This document shows, piece after piece, positions 27,307-35,690 of a stretch of DNA of 64,000 bases (positions are counted from its first letter, which is position 1; each line of letters begins with the position of its first letter). The stretch is from contig CP041667.1 in the NCBI GenBank assembly GCA_007361935.1, positions 970,001 through 1,034,000 on the forward strand. The letters are read 5' to 3'. The translations under genes were made by a program, and so were the position numbers. This stretch comes from Lachnospiraceae bacterium KGMB03038 (lineage in GTDB: Bacteria > Bacillota > Clostridia > Lachnospirales > Lachnospiraceae). The notes beneath the pieces were generated by a model. The model did no database searches. It saw only the letters and a list, made by a program, of their open reading frames with translations, and had not been told where the DNA came from.

Positions 27307-27855
27307 ATGAAAAGAGTGAGTGTATTGTTGGCAGACGGTTTTGAAGAAGTTGAAGCTTTGACAGTGGTAGACCTGCTCAGAAGAGCTAAGGTTTATGTGG
27401 ATACAGTTTCTATCATGGATGATTACACGGTCCGCGGATCTCACGGGATCAATGTGCAGACGGAAGACCTGTTCGATGAAGTGAATTTTGCGGAATTTGA
27501 CATGATCGTTCTTCCGGGGGGGATGCCGGGAACGACAAATCTGAAAGCCCACAGCGGCGTTCGGAAAATCGTTAAGGAGTTCGCGGACGAAGGCAAATAC
27601 GTAGCGGCAATCTGCGCGGCGCCCACGATCCTGGCGGATCTGGGACTTCTGAAAGGGAAACGGGTTACCTGTTATCCGGCTATGGAGAAAGAGATTCCGG
27701 GAGCTGTGATCACCCGCGCTCCTGTAACGGTGGATGGAACGATCATTACCAGCCGGGGAGTAGGAACGGCGATCGATTTTGCCCTGGAATTGATCCAGAC
27801 TTTGGAGGGCCGGGAGAAGACAGAAGAGATTGCGGAATCTATTGTTTATGAATAA
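27307..27855 (+). CDS. DJ-1/PfpI family protein
   Basis: The 182-residue protein is a DJ-1/ThiJ-type class I glutamine-amidotransferase-like protein. The nucleophile-elbow cysteine is Cys103 in AAICAAPTILADLG, and the conserved acidic residue is in GFEEVEALT (about 11-19), so the redox/glyoxalase site is intact. Bacterial relatives act as deglycases, glyoxalases or oxidative-stress factors. The exact role is unknown. AAAGGAAG lies about 10 bases before the ATG. Confidence 0.9.
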   Translation: MKRVSVLLADGFEEVEALTVVDLLRRAKVYVDTVSIMDDYTVRGSHGINVQTEDLFDEVNFAEFDMIVLPGGMPGTTNLKAHSGVRKIVKEFADEGKYVAAICAAPTILADLGLLKGKRVTCYPAMEKEIPGAVITRAPVTVDGTIITSRGVGTAIDFALELIQTLEGREKTEEIAESIVYE

Positions 27856-27866
27856 AAAAGTTCCGC

Positions 27867-27895
27867 TGGATATTTACTAGGGTTTGTGTTATACT
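27867..27895 (+). promoter_or_regulatory. Candidate tig-clpP-clpX promoter
   Basis: TGGATA, 17 bases, then TATACT with an extended -10 TGT, about 78 bases before tig. Confidence 0.55.
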
Positions 27896-27972
27896 TCTTT
27901 AGTGAATGTAATGGAATATGCCCGTTTTTCGGCCTGCGGGAGACGGGATAGAAACAGGAGGAGTCAAGGAAA

Positions 27973-29259
27973 ATGAATTTACAGGTGGAAAAATTAGAAA
28001 AAAACATGGCGAAGCTTACGATCGAAGTGCCCGCCGATGATTTAGAGAAAGCGCTGCAGAGTGCATATATGAAGCAGAAAAACAAGATCAATATGCCAGG
28101 CTTCCGGAAAGGGAAAGTACCGCGCCAGATGATCGAGAAGATGTATGGACCAGAGATTTTCTATGATGACGCGGCAAACAGCCTGATCCCGAAGGCTTAT
28201 TCTGAAGCTTATGACCAGTGTGAGCTGGAGATCGTATCTCAGCCGGAGATCAATGTAGAGCAGATCGAAAAGGGCAAGCCGTTTATCTTTACAGCAGAAG
28301 TGGCTACAAAACCAGAAGTGACTCTGGGCGAGTATAAAGGACTGGAAGTAGATAAGGTTTCTACCCGCGTGACGCAGAAGGAAGTAGACGCGAAGATCCA
28401 GGAAGAAGCGGAGAAGAACGCTAGAACAGTGACGGTAGAAGACCGTCCGGTCCAGGATAAGGACGAGATCATCCTTGATTTTGAAGGATTTGTAGACGGA
28501 GAAGTTTTTGAGGGCGGAAAAGGCGAGAACTATCCGCTGACCATCGGTTCAGGTTCGTTCATTCCCGGATTTGAGGAGCAGCTCATCGGAGCGGAGCCGG
28601 AGAAAGAGATCGAAGTAAAAGTAACCTTCCCGGAAGATTACCATGCGGAAAACCTGAAAGGCAAAGATGCGGTGTTTAAATGTACCGTACATGAGATCAA
28701 GGCGAAAGAACTTCCGGAGATCGATGATGAATTCGCGGCAGAAGTTTCAGAATTTGATACATTGGATGAATACAAAGCCGATGTAAAGGCAAAAATCAAA
28801 GAGCAGAAGGCTTCTGACGGAAAAAGAAAGAAAGAGGACCAGGCGGTAGAGAAGGCGATCGCTAACGCTTCTATGGAGATTCCGGATGCGATGGTAGACA
28901 CCCAGGCTCGCCAGATGGCAGATGAATTTGCCCAGAGGATCCAGGCTCAGGGACTGACACTGGAGCAGTACTTCCAGTTTACCGGCATGGACAGAGAGAA
29001 AATGCTGGAAGAAATGAAACCGCAGGCTCTGAAGCGGATCCAGACCCGTCTTGTGCTGGAAGCGGTGGCCAAGGCAGAGAATATTGAGATCAGCGATGAA
29101 AAGCTGGACGAAGAACTGGCTAAGATGGCAGAGGCTTACAAGATGGAAGTAGAGAAGCTCAAAGAGTTTATGGGCGATGCTGAGAAACAGCAGATGAAAG
29201 AAGATATGGCTGTCCAGGAGGCGGTGACCTTCCTGGCGGAGAACGCAGTAGAGAAATAG
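27973..29259 (+). CDS. tig: Trigger factor
   Basis: Trigger factor is the ribosome-docked chaperone and peptidyl-prolyl isomerase that meets nascent chains. The 428-residue protein shows the ribosome-docking signature GFRKGKVPRQMIEK (about 42-55). An FKBP-type domain lies at about 150-240 (DKDEIILDFEGFVDGEVFEGGKGENYPLTIGSGSFIPGFEEQLIG), and a long helical C-terminal chaperone domain follows. AGGAGG lies about 11 bases before the ATG. It leads the order tig-clpP-clpX-lon-engB typical of Clostridia. Confidence 0.97.
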   Translation: MNLQVEKLEKNMAKLTIEVPADDLEKALQSAYMKQKNKINMPGFRKGKVPRQMIEKMYGPEIFYDDAANSLIPKAYSEAYDQCELEIVSQPEINVEQIEKGKPFIFTAEVATKPEVTLGEYKGLEVDKVSTRVTQKEVDAKIQEEAEKNARTVTVEDRPVQDKDEIILDFEGFVDGEVFEGGKGENYPLTIGSGSFIPGFEEQLIGAEPEKEIEVKVTFPEDYHAENLKGKDAVFKCTVHEIKAKELPEIDDEFAAEVSEFDTLDEYKADVKAKIKEQKASDGKRKKEDQAVEKAIANASMEIPDAMVDTQARQMADEFAQRIQAQGLTLEQYFQFTGMDREKMLEEMKPQALKRIQTRLVLEAVAKAENIEISDEKLDEELAKMAEAYKMEVEKLKEFMGDAEKQQMKEDMAVQEAVTFLAENAVEK

Positions 29260-29295
29260 AAGACATGTAAGAAGTGGACAGGAGGCATATAATAT

Positions 29296-29877
29296 ATGAG
29301 TTTAGTACCTTATGTCATTGAACAGACAAGCCGCGGAGAGAGATCTTATGATATTTATTCCAGACTTCTGAAAGACCGGATCATTTTCCTTGGAGAGGAA
29401 GTGACGGATGTATCGGCAAGTGTGATCGTTGCGCAGCTTTTGTTCTTGGAAGCGGAAGACCCGGAGAAGGACATCCATTTATACATCAATAGTCCGGGAG
29501 GTTCTGTGACGGCAGGACTGGCTATTTATGATACCATGCAGTATATCAAATGCGATATCGAGACGATCTGTATCGGTATGGCGGCAAGCATGGGCTCCTT
29601 CCTGCTTTCTGGCGGAACGAAAGGCAAACGTCTTGCGCTTCCCAATGCGGAGATCATGATCCATCAGCCCTCAGGAGGGGCCCAGGGACAGGCGACAGAG
29701 ATCCAGATCGCGGCGGAGCATATCTTAAAGACCCGTCAGAAACTGAATCAGATTTTGGCAGAAAATACAGGACAGCCGCTGGAAGTTATCCAGGCAGATA
29801 CAGACAGGGATAACTTTATGACAGCGGAAGAAGCGAAAGCATACGGTCTGATCGACCAGGTGATCACACGCCGTTAA
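29296..29877 (+). CDS. clpP: ATP-dependent Clp protease proteolytic subunit
   Basis: ClpP forms the tetradecameric serine protease chamber. The 193-residue protein has the catalytic Ser98 in GMAASMGSF and His123 in [12 protein letters not shown], with the third Asp near residue 172 in [13 protein letters not shown] short N-terminal segment precedes the mature fold. ACAGGAGG is the ribosome-binding site. clpX lies 36 bases downstream, so the protease and its unfoldase are made together. Confidence 0.98.
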   Translation: MSLVPYVIEQTSRGERSYDIYSRLLKDRIIFLGEEVTDVSASVIVAQLLFLEAEDPEKDIHLYINSPGGSVTAGLAIYDTMQYIKCDIETICIGMAASMGSFLLSGGTKGKRLALPNAEIMIHQPSGGAQGQATEIQIAAEHILKTRQKLNQILAENTGQPLEVIQADTDRDNFMTAEEAKAYGLIDQVITRR

Positions 29878-29913
29878 GCTGCCGGAAGTGTCCTGAAATT
29901 ATGAGGTGAAAAA

Positions 29914-31176
29914 ATGGTAGGTAGAAACGACGACCAGGTAAGGTGTTCGTTTTGCAATAAGACGCAGGCTCAGGTGCGCAAACTGATCGCGGGGCCAAAT
30001 GGCACATACATCTGCGATGAGTGCGTGGAAGTCTGCGCGGAGATCATCGAGGAAGAACTGGAATATGAGGAAGGAAGACGCAGAAGTCCGTTTATGGATA
30101 TCAACCTTCTGAAGCCGGAGGAGATCAAAGCGTTTCTGGATGAATACGTGATCGGTCAGGACGAAGCTAAGAAGGTTCTGTCAGTGGCCGTTTACAATCA
30201 TTATAAGAGGATCATGGCAGGCCGCGAGGATCTGGGAGTAGAGCTGAGCAAGAGCAATATTCTGATGCTTGGCCCTACCGGATGCGGCAAGACTCTTTTG
30301 GCCCAGTCTTTAGCCAGGATTTTGAATGTCCCATTTGCGATCGCGGATGCAACCGCGCTTACTGAGGCTGGATATGTAGGTGAGGATGTGGAGAATATCC
30401 TTCTCAAGATCATTCAGGCGGCGGACGGCGATGTAGAGCGCGCGGAGTATGGGATCATTTACATCGATGAGATCGATAAGATCACGAAGAAGTCCGAGAA
30501 TCCGTCTATCACAAGAGACGTGTCGGGGGAAGGCGTACAGCAGGCGCTCCTTAAGATTATTGAAGGAACGGTGGCCAGCGTGCCGCCCCAGGGGGGGAGA
30601 AAACATCCCCACCAGGAACTGATCCAGATCGATACGACAAATATCCTGTTTATCTGCGGCGGAGCCTTTGATGGGATTGAGAAAGTGATCGAAAAAAGGA
30701 TCGATCAGAAATCCATCGGTTTTAACGCGGAAATCGCCAGCCGACATGAAAATAATATGGACCGGCTTTTGAAGCAGGTGCTTCCGCAGGATTTGGTGAA
30801 ATATGGGCTGATTCCAGAATTAGTAGGGCGTATGCCGGTGACGGTAGCTCTTGAGATGCTGGATAAAGAAGCTTTGATCCGGATCTTGACAGAACCTAAG
30901 AACGCGATCGTGAAACAGTACCAGAAGATGCTGGAACTGGACGGGGTTGACTTGATCTTCGATGAAACAGCTCTGGAAGAGATCGCGGAGACTTCTCTGA
31001 AGCGGAAGACAGGAGCCAGGGGACTGCGGGCGATCATGGAAAATACGATGATGAATATTATGTACCAGGCGCCTTCGGATGAAACGCTGAAGTCTTGCCG
31101 GATTACGGGAGATGTGATAAAGGGAATTGGAGAACCGGAATGTGTTCATGAGGCAGTCCGGTCTGAGAGTGCATAA
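29914..31176 (+). CDS. clpX: Clp protease ATP-binding subunit ClpX
   Basis: ClpX is the AAA+ unfoldase that feeds ClpP. The 420-residue protein begins with a C4 zinc finger (CSFCNKTQ... [10 protein letters not shown]). It then has the Walker A GPTGCGKT (about 113-120), Walker [11 protein letters not shown], the pore loop region GGRKHPHQE, the ClpP-contacting IGF loop (KSIGFNAE), and the sensor 2 region [13 protein letters not shown]. All key residues are present and length is standard. Confidence 0.98.
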   Translation: MVGRNDDQVRCSFCNKTQAQVRKLIAGPNGTYICDECVEVCAEIIEEELEYEEGRRRSPFMDINLLKPEEIKAFLDEYVIGQDEAKKVLSVAVYNHYKRIMAGREDLGVELSKSNILMLGPTGCGKTLLAQSLARILNVPFAIADATALTEAGYVGEDVENILLKIIQAADGDVERAEYGIIYIDEIDKITKKSENPSITRDVSGEGVQQALLKIIEGTVASVPPQGGRKHPHQELIQIDTTNILFICGGAFDGIEKVIEKRIDQKSIGFNAEIASRHENNMDRLLKQVLPQDLVKYGLIPELVGRMPVTVALEMLDKEALIRILTEPKNAIVKQYQKMLELDGVDLIFDETALEEIAETSLKRKTGARGLRAIMENTMMNIMYQAPSDETLKSCRITGDVIKGIGEPECVHEAVRSESA

Positions 31177-31180
31177 TATA

Positions 31181-31218
31181 AGGCGGGTGCAGGTAAGAGC
31201 GTACCCGCCTGTTTATAT
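31181..31218 (+). terminator. Possible terminator or attenuator between clpX and lon
   Basis: AGGCGGGT (31181-31188) pairs with ACCCGCCT (31203-31210), followed by GTTTATATAT. The T tract is interrupted, so termination may be partial. Confidence 0.5.
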
Positions 31219-31271
31219 ATAAGGGAAGGACATTTGGAAAGAAAACGAGAGACAGGAGAGTTAAAAGATAC

Positions 31272-33593
31272 ATGGAAAAAGAGAGAATAAGTCTCCCAAT
31301 GGTAGCCTTGCGGGGAATGGTAGTCCTGCCGGAGATGGTAACGCATTTTGACATAAGCCGCGAGAAGTCGATCCAGGCGGTTGAACGCGCAATGGCCGGC
31401 GAACAGCTGATCTTCCTTGCAGCCCAGAAGGATGTGGAGATAGAGGAACCGGGCGCTTCTGACGTCTATGAGACTGGTTGCGTGGCCAGTATTAAGCAAG
31501 TACTGAAGCTTCCTAAGAAAATCACCAGAGTTCTGGTAGCAGGCCAGATGCGGGCACACTTGGAAGAGTTAGAGCAGGAGAGCCCGTTTCTCTATGCTTC
31601 CGTCCAGGTGATAAAGGATATGAAGAGCGGGCAGGAAGACGCTGCGGTTAACCGGGAGGCCATGCTGAGAGGATTGAAAGAGCTGTTTAGGGAATATCTG
31701 GGGAAAAATCCTAAAACCGCGAAGGAACTGGGGCAGCAGATCGAGGAGACCATGGATCTTGGGAAACTGGTAGATATCATTGGCGCGAATCTTCCCTTGC
31801 GTTATACAGAACAGCAGGAGCTTTTGGAAGAAGCCGACCTTATGCGCCGGTACGACCTTCTGTCCGATAAGGTCGTGCAGGAGATCCGGGTACAGAATAT
31901 TAAGGATGAGCTGCAGGCAAAGATTAAGGAGCGGGTGGATAAGAACCAGAGAGAGTATATTCTGCGGGAAGAACTGAAACTGATCCGGGAAGAACTGGGA
32001 GACGAGACCACGCTTTCGGATGCGGAAGAGTTTCAGCAGGCCGCGGATGCTTTAAAAGCGCCGGAAGAAGTAAAGGAAAAACTAAACAAAGAAATAAAAA
32101 GGTTTAAAAATTCGATGAACAGTCCGGCGGAAGCAGGCGTGATCCGCACTTACATCGAGACCATGCTGGAGCTTCCCTGGGACAAAACATGCAGAGACAA
32201 TAAAGATATTGCTTATGCCAAGAAAATATTGGATGAGGATCACTACGGCCTTGAGAAGGTAAAAGAGCGGGTATTGGAATTCCTGGCGGTCCGAGCCCTG
32301 ACGAAGAAGGGAGACGTTCCGATCCTGTGTTTAGCCGGCCCTCCGGGAACCGGCAAGACCTCCATTGCCAAATCTCTGGCCAAGGCGCTGAAGAAGCCTT
32401 ATGTGCGGATTTCCCTGGGAGGAGTCCGGGATGAGGCGGAGATCCGGGGGCACAGGAAGACTTATGTAGGGGCGATGCCTGGACGGATCGCGGAAGCCCT
32501 GCGAAGAGCGAAAGTGAAGAATCCATTGATGCTGTTGGATGAGATTGATAAGGTGAGCAACGACTACAAAGGGGATACATTCTCTGCGCTTTTGGAAGTG
32601 TTGGACAGCGAGCAGAATATGAAGTTCCGGGATCATTACCTGGAAGTCCCGCTAGATCTGTCAGAGGTGCTGTTTGTGACGACCGCCAACACGCTCCAGA
32701 CGATCCCAAGGCCGCTTCTGGACCGGATGGAAGTCATTGAGATCAGCAGCTATACAGAGAATGAAAAGATGCATATCGCCCTGGAACATTTGATTCCGAA
32801 ACAAAGAAGCCGCCACGGCCTGAAAGAGGATCAGCTTACCATCAGCAAGAAAGCGGTTTGGAAGATGGCCCGCAATTATACAAAGGAAGCGGGAGTGCGC
32901 CAGCTGGAGCGCAAGATCGGCGAGATCTGCCGGAAAGCGGCGAAAGAGATTTTTGAGACGAAGAAGAAAAGCGTGCATATTACAGAAAGAAATCTTCATT
33001 TATATTTGGGAAGAGAGCTTTATACTTACCAGATGGCCAACGAATCGCCGGAGGTAGGAATTGTAAGAGGACTTGCCTGGACTAGTGTGGGAGGCGATAC
33101 GCTGCAGATCGAGGTCAATATCATGCCGGGAGAAGGAGAGATCCTGCTGACCGGGCAGTTGGGAGACGTGATGAAGGAGTCCGCGAGGACCGGTATCAGT
33201 TACATCCGTTCCGTCAGCCGGGAGCATGACATTGCGGAAGATTTCTTCAAGAAACACGACGTACATATCCATATTCCGGAAGGAGCGGTGCCAAAAGACG
33301 GGCCATCCGCCGGCATTACCATGGCGACAGCTATGCTGTCTGCCGTTACCGGGAAGAAGGTCCGTTCTGATGTGGCAATGACAGGGGAGATCACACTGCG
33401 GGGACGGGTGCTTCCCATCGGAGGGCTGAAAGAGAAGCTGCTGGCGGCGAAAAACGCAGGAATCCAGACGGTGATCGTACCCAAGGAAAACAAACCGGAC
33501 GTGGAGGAAATCTCCGCGGAGATTACAAAAGGCTTGGAGATCCTTTTTGTGTCACATATCAACGAAGTGCTGGATCGGGTTTTGATCAAGTAA
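31272..33593 (+). CDS. lon: ATP-dependent protease Lon
   Basis: Lon degrades misfolded and regulatory proteins. The 773-residue protein has the LAN substrate-binding domain (about 8-205, LPMVALRGMVVLPEMVTHFDI), a coiled linker, and the AAA+ module with GPPGTGKTS and LLDEIDKV. The C-terminal protease domain has the Ser-Lys dyad Ser679 (KDGPSAGI) and Lys722 (GGLKEKLLAAK), at the same residue numbers as in E. coli. Length is standard. engB begins downstream within 50 bases. Confidence 0.98.
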   Translation: MEKERISLPMVALRGMVVLPEMVTHFDISREKSIQAVERAMAGEQLIFLAAQKDVEIEEPGASDVYETGCVASIKQVLKLPKKITRVLVAGQMRAHLEELEQESPFLYASVQVIKDMKSGQEDAAVNREAMLRGLKELFREYLGKNPKTAKELGQQIEETMDLGKLVDIIGANLPLRYTEQQELLEEADLMRRYDLLSDKVVQEIRVQNIKDELQAKIKERVDKNQREYILREELKLIREELGDETTLSDAEEFQQAADALKAPEEVKEKLNKEIKRFKNSMNSPAEAGVIRTYIETMLELPWDKTCRDNKDIAYAKKILDEDHYGLEKVKERVLEFLAVRALTKKGDVPILCLAGPPGTGKTSIAKSLAKALKKPYVRISLGGVRDEAEIRGHRKTYVGAMPGRIAEALRRAKVKNPLMLLDEIDKVSNDYKGDTFSALLEVLDSEQNMKFRDHYLEVPLDLSEVLFVTTANTLQTIPRPLLDRMEVIEISSYTENEKMHIALEHLIPKQRSRHGLKEDQLTISKKAVWKMARNYTKEAGVRQLERKIGEICRKAAKEIFETKKKSVHITERNLHLYLGRELYTYQMANESPEVGIVRGLAWTSVGGDTLQIEVNIMPGEGEILLTGQLGDVMKESARTGISYIRSVSREHDIAEDFFKKHDVHIHIPEGAVPKDGPSAGITMATAMLSAVTGKKVRSDVAMTGEITLRGRVLPIGGLKEKLLAAKNAGIQTVIVPKENKPDVEEISAEITKGLEILFVSHINEVLDRVLIK

Positions 33594-33638
33594 CGAAATG
33601 ACGAAGCAGTGACGAGAAAGAAGAAATGGAGAACAAAC

Positions 33639-34268
33639 ATGATCATTAGAAATGTGAATCTGGAAACCGTCTGCGGGATTACCAGTCCGCTTCCAAAGAA
33701 CCAGCTGCCGGAGATCGCGTTTGCGGGGAAGTCCAACGTGGGAAAGTCATCTCTCATCAATGGGCTTATGAACCGCAAATCTTACGCCAGGATCTCGGCT
33801 ACGCCGGGAAAGACGCAGACCATCAATTTCTATAACATTAATGAAGAATTATATCTGGTAGATCTGCCGGGATACGGGTACGCGAAAGTGTCTGAGCAGG
33901 AAAAGAAGCGATGGGGCGAATTGATCGAACGCTATCTGCACGGGTCAAAGGTGCTTAAAGCGGTGTTTCTCCTGATCGATATCCGGCATGCGCCTTCTGC
34001 CAATGATAAGATGATGTATGACTGGATCGTGGCACAGGGTTTTCAGCCGATCATCATTGCCACGAAGCTGGATAAGATCAAAAGGAGCCAGAAGGACAAG
34101 CAGCTGAAGCTGATCAGGCAGGAACTTGGGCTGATCCCAGGGACCGTGATCATCCCCTTTTCCTCTGTGACAAAGCAGGGGAGAGATGAGATCTGGGAAT
34201 TGGTAGAGACGAATTTCCTGGGGAAGCAGGAAGAAGAGCAGAATCCGCAGGAGAGCGGGAGTTCGTAG
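33639..34268 (+). CDS. engB: Ribosome biogenesis GTP-binding protein EngB/YsxC
   Basis: EngB is an essential GTPase for large ribosomal subunit assembly. The 209-residue protein shows G1 GKSNVGKSSLIN (about 29-40), switch I ATPGKTQTINFY, G3 DLPGYGYAKV, G4 TKLDK and the C-terminal basic helix. The ATG at 33639 (MIIRNVNLETVCG) follows a GGAG about 9 bases upstream; a GTG at 33609 is in frame but unlikely. Lon-engB is a conserved pair in Firmicutes. Confidence 0.95.
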   Translation: MIIRNVNLETVCGITSPLPKNQLPEIAFAGKSNVGKSSLINGLMNRKSYARISATPGKTQTINFYNINEELYLVDLPGYGYAKVSEQEKKRWGELIERYLHGSKVLKAVFLLIDIRHAPSANDKMMYDWIVAQGFQPIIIATKLDKIKRSQKDKQLKLIRQELGLIPGTVIIPFSSVTKQGRDEIWELVETNFLGKQEEEQNPQESGSS

Positions 34269-34321
34269 AAGCCGGAGGACCGAGGTTTTTAAAAGCGGGG
34301 CAGGACAGGAGGAAGAGGAGA

Positions 34322-35467
34322 ATGGAAACGAGCTATAGAGAGCAGCTTGGTGACAACCGTCCATATTGGAAAGTGATCGTCAGTCTGGCATTCAGCCTGG
34401 CGGGGACGATCCTGTTTGTGTGGATTGGGGTTGAACTGCTTTTCTATTTTATGCCGTTTGTCATCGGCTGGTTTATCGCTTACATCGTAAGCCCAGTGGT
34501 AAACTGGCTGGAGCGCAGGCTGAAGATCGTAAAAAAACTAAGCTCGGCTCTCGTCATCATTCTGGTGTTGGCGGGAGTGATCCTGCTGCTTTATTGGGCT
34601 GGAAGTAAACTTTTTCGGGAAGTGGCGCAGCTTTTGGCAGATATGCCGTCTCTTTACCGGGAGTTGAGCAAAGGATTTCAGTCTATTGGGGAGAGTCTGG
34701 ATGGTGTGTTTCAGATGCTCCCGGCGGGACTTCAGAACGGACTGCATACATTTACGGAGAATTTGGGTAGCTCAGCTGGAAATATGATCCAGAATCTGAG
34801 CGCGCCTACAGTAACAGCGGCAGGTAACTTTGCGAAGCGGATTCCCTCCATGTTGATCGGGGTGATCGTAACCCTTATATCATCATATTTTTTTGTGGCA
34901 GAGCGGGAGGAAGTGATCGCCTGGGCCAAAAGGATTGCTCCGGATTCTCTGGTAAAAAGGATGTCCATGGTCATCTCCAATCTGAAATACGCGGTGGGGG
35001 GATACTTTAAAGCGCAGTTTAAGATCATGATAGTCGTATTTGCTATTCTTCTGGCCGGCTTTGCGGTCATGGAGATACACTTTTCCTTTTTGCTGGCTCT
35101 GCTCATTTCATTTCTGGATTTTCTTCCCTTTTTTGGGACGGGAACGGCAATGATCCCATGGGCTGTCTATCATCTTCTGACGGGAGATTACAGGAGAGCG
35201 GCGGCGCTGCTTGTACTGTACGCGGTCACACAGCTGGTGCATCAGCTGATCCAGCCTAAACTGGTGGGAGACAGCGTGGGACTGAAACCCTTGCTGACCC
35301 TGGTACTTCTGTATATCGGATACCGTGTCGGAAGCGTGCTGGGAATGATCGTGGCCGTACCGGTGGGAATGATCGTCATCAATCTATATAAAGCAGGGGC
35401 TTTTGACTATATTCTGGACGATGTGAAGATTCTGGCAGAAGGAGTGCTGAGTCTGCGGAAAAAGTAA
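34322..35467 (+). CDS. AI-2E family transporter
   Basis: The 381-residue protein is a polytopic membrane protein of the AI-2E/PerM family. It has hydrophobic segments at about 20-65, 70-95, 180-200 and from 235 to the C-terminus. Conserved stretches include IPSMLIGVIVTLISSYFFV, LLISFLDFLPFFGTGTAMIPWA and VTQLVHQLIQPKLVGDSVGLKPLLTL. The family includes exporters of autoinducer-2 and probable Na+/H+ antiporters, so the name does not establish the substrate. AGGAGGAAGAGGAG precedes the ATG. A REP-like element begins 20 bases after the stop. Confidence 0.88.
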   Translation: METSYREQLGDNRPYWKVIVSLAFSLAGTILFVWIGVELLFYFMPFVIGWFIAYIVSPVVNWLERRLKIVKKLSSALVIILVLAGVILLLYWAGSKLFREVAQLLADMPSLYRELSKGFQSIGESLDGVFQMLPAGLQNGLHTFTENLGSSAGNMIQNLSAPTVTAAGNFAKRIPSMLIGVIVTLISSYFFVAEREEVIAWAKRIAPDSLVKRMSMVISNLKYAVGGYFKAQFKIMIVVFAILLAGFAVMEIHFSFLLALLISFLDFLPFFGTGTAMIPWAVYHLLTGDYRRAAALLVLYAVTQLVHQLIQPKLVGDSVGLKPLLTLVLLYIGYRVGSVLGMIVAVPVGMIVINLYKAGAFDYILDDVKILAEGVLSLRKK

Positions 35468-35487
35468 ATTGTGAATAAACTGTGAAC

Positions 35488-35544
35488 GGGGACGTAGTAA
35501 ACTGCAAAAAGGCTACGTCCCCAATTAACTTTTGCCCTGTACCC
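35488..35544 (+). repeat. 57-bp REP-like element, copy A (solitary)
   Basis: The element has a perfect 10-bp stem, GGGGACGTAG (35488-35497) with CTACGTCCCC (35513-35522), and a 15-base loop. A 15-base AT-rich spacer and TGTACCC (35538-35544) follow. Its layout is base-for-base the same length as copies B and C beside the transposase gene 24 kb away. No transposase is near this copy. It sits between the AI-2E gene and the nifJ promoter and may also act as a terminator-like hairpin. Confidence 0.8.
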
Positions 35545-35604
35545 GATCGTCCGAAACCTCATGCAAATGTATGGAAAAAGGAACAAAATAAGGGGAAGAA
35601 TCAC

Positions 35605-35633
35605 TAGACTTTTAATTTTCCAGGGACTATAAT
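35605..35633 (+). promoter_or_regulatory. Candidate nifJ promoter
   Basis: TAGACT, 17 bases, then a consensus TATAAT, 58 bases before the start codon. Confidence 0.6.
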
Positions 35634-35690
35634 AAATTATATATGTGAATGTATGATCATGTAACAAACATTTAAGGAGGAACAACAAAA

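Noticed and set aside
35552..35566. CGAAACCTCATGCAA, similar to CGAAACTTCATGCAA near 18686
   Set aside because: A 14 of 15 match is expected by chance in a window of this size, and the flanks do not match. It was not treated as a repeat family.
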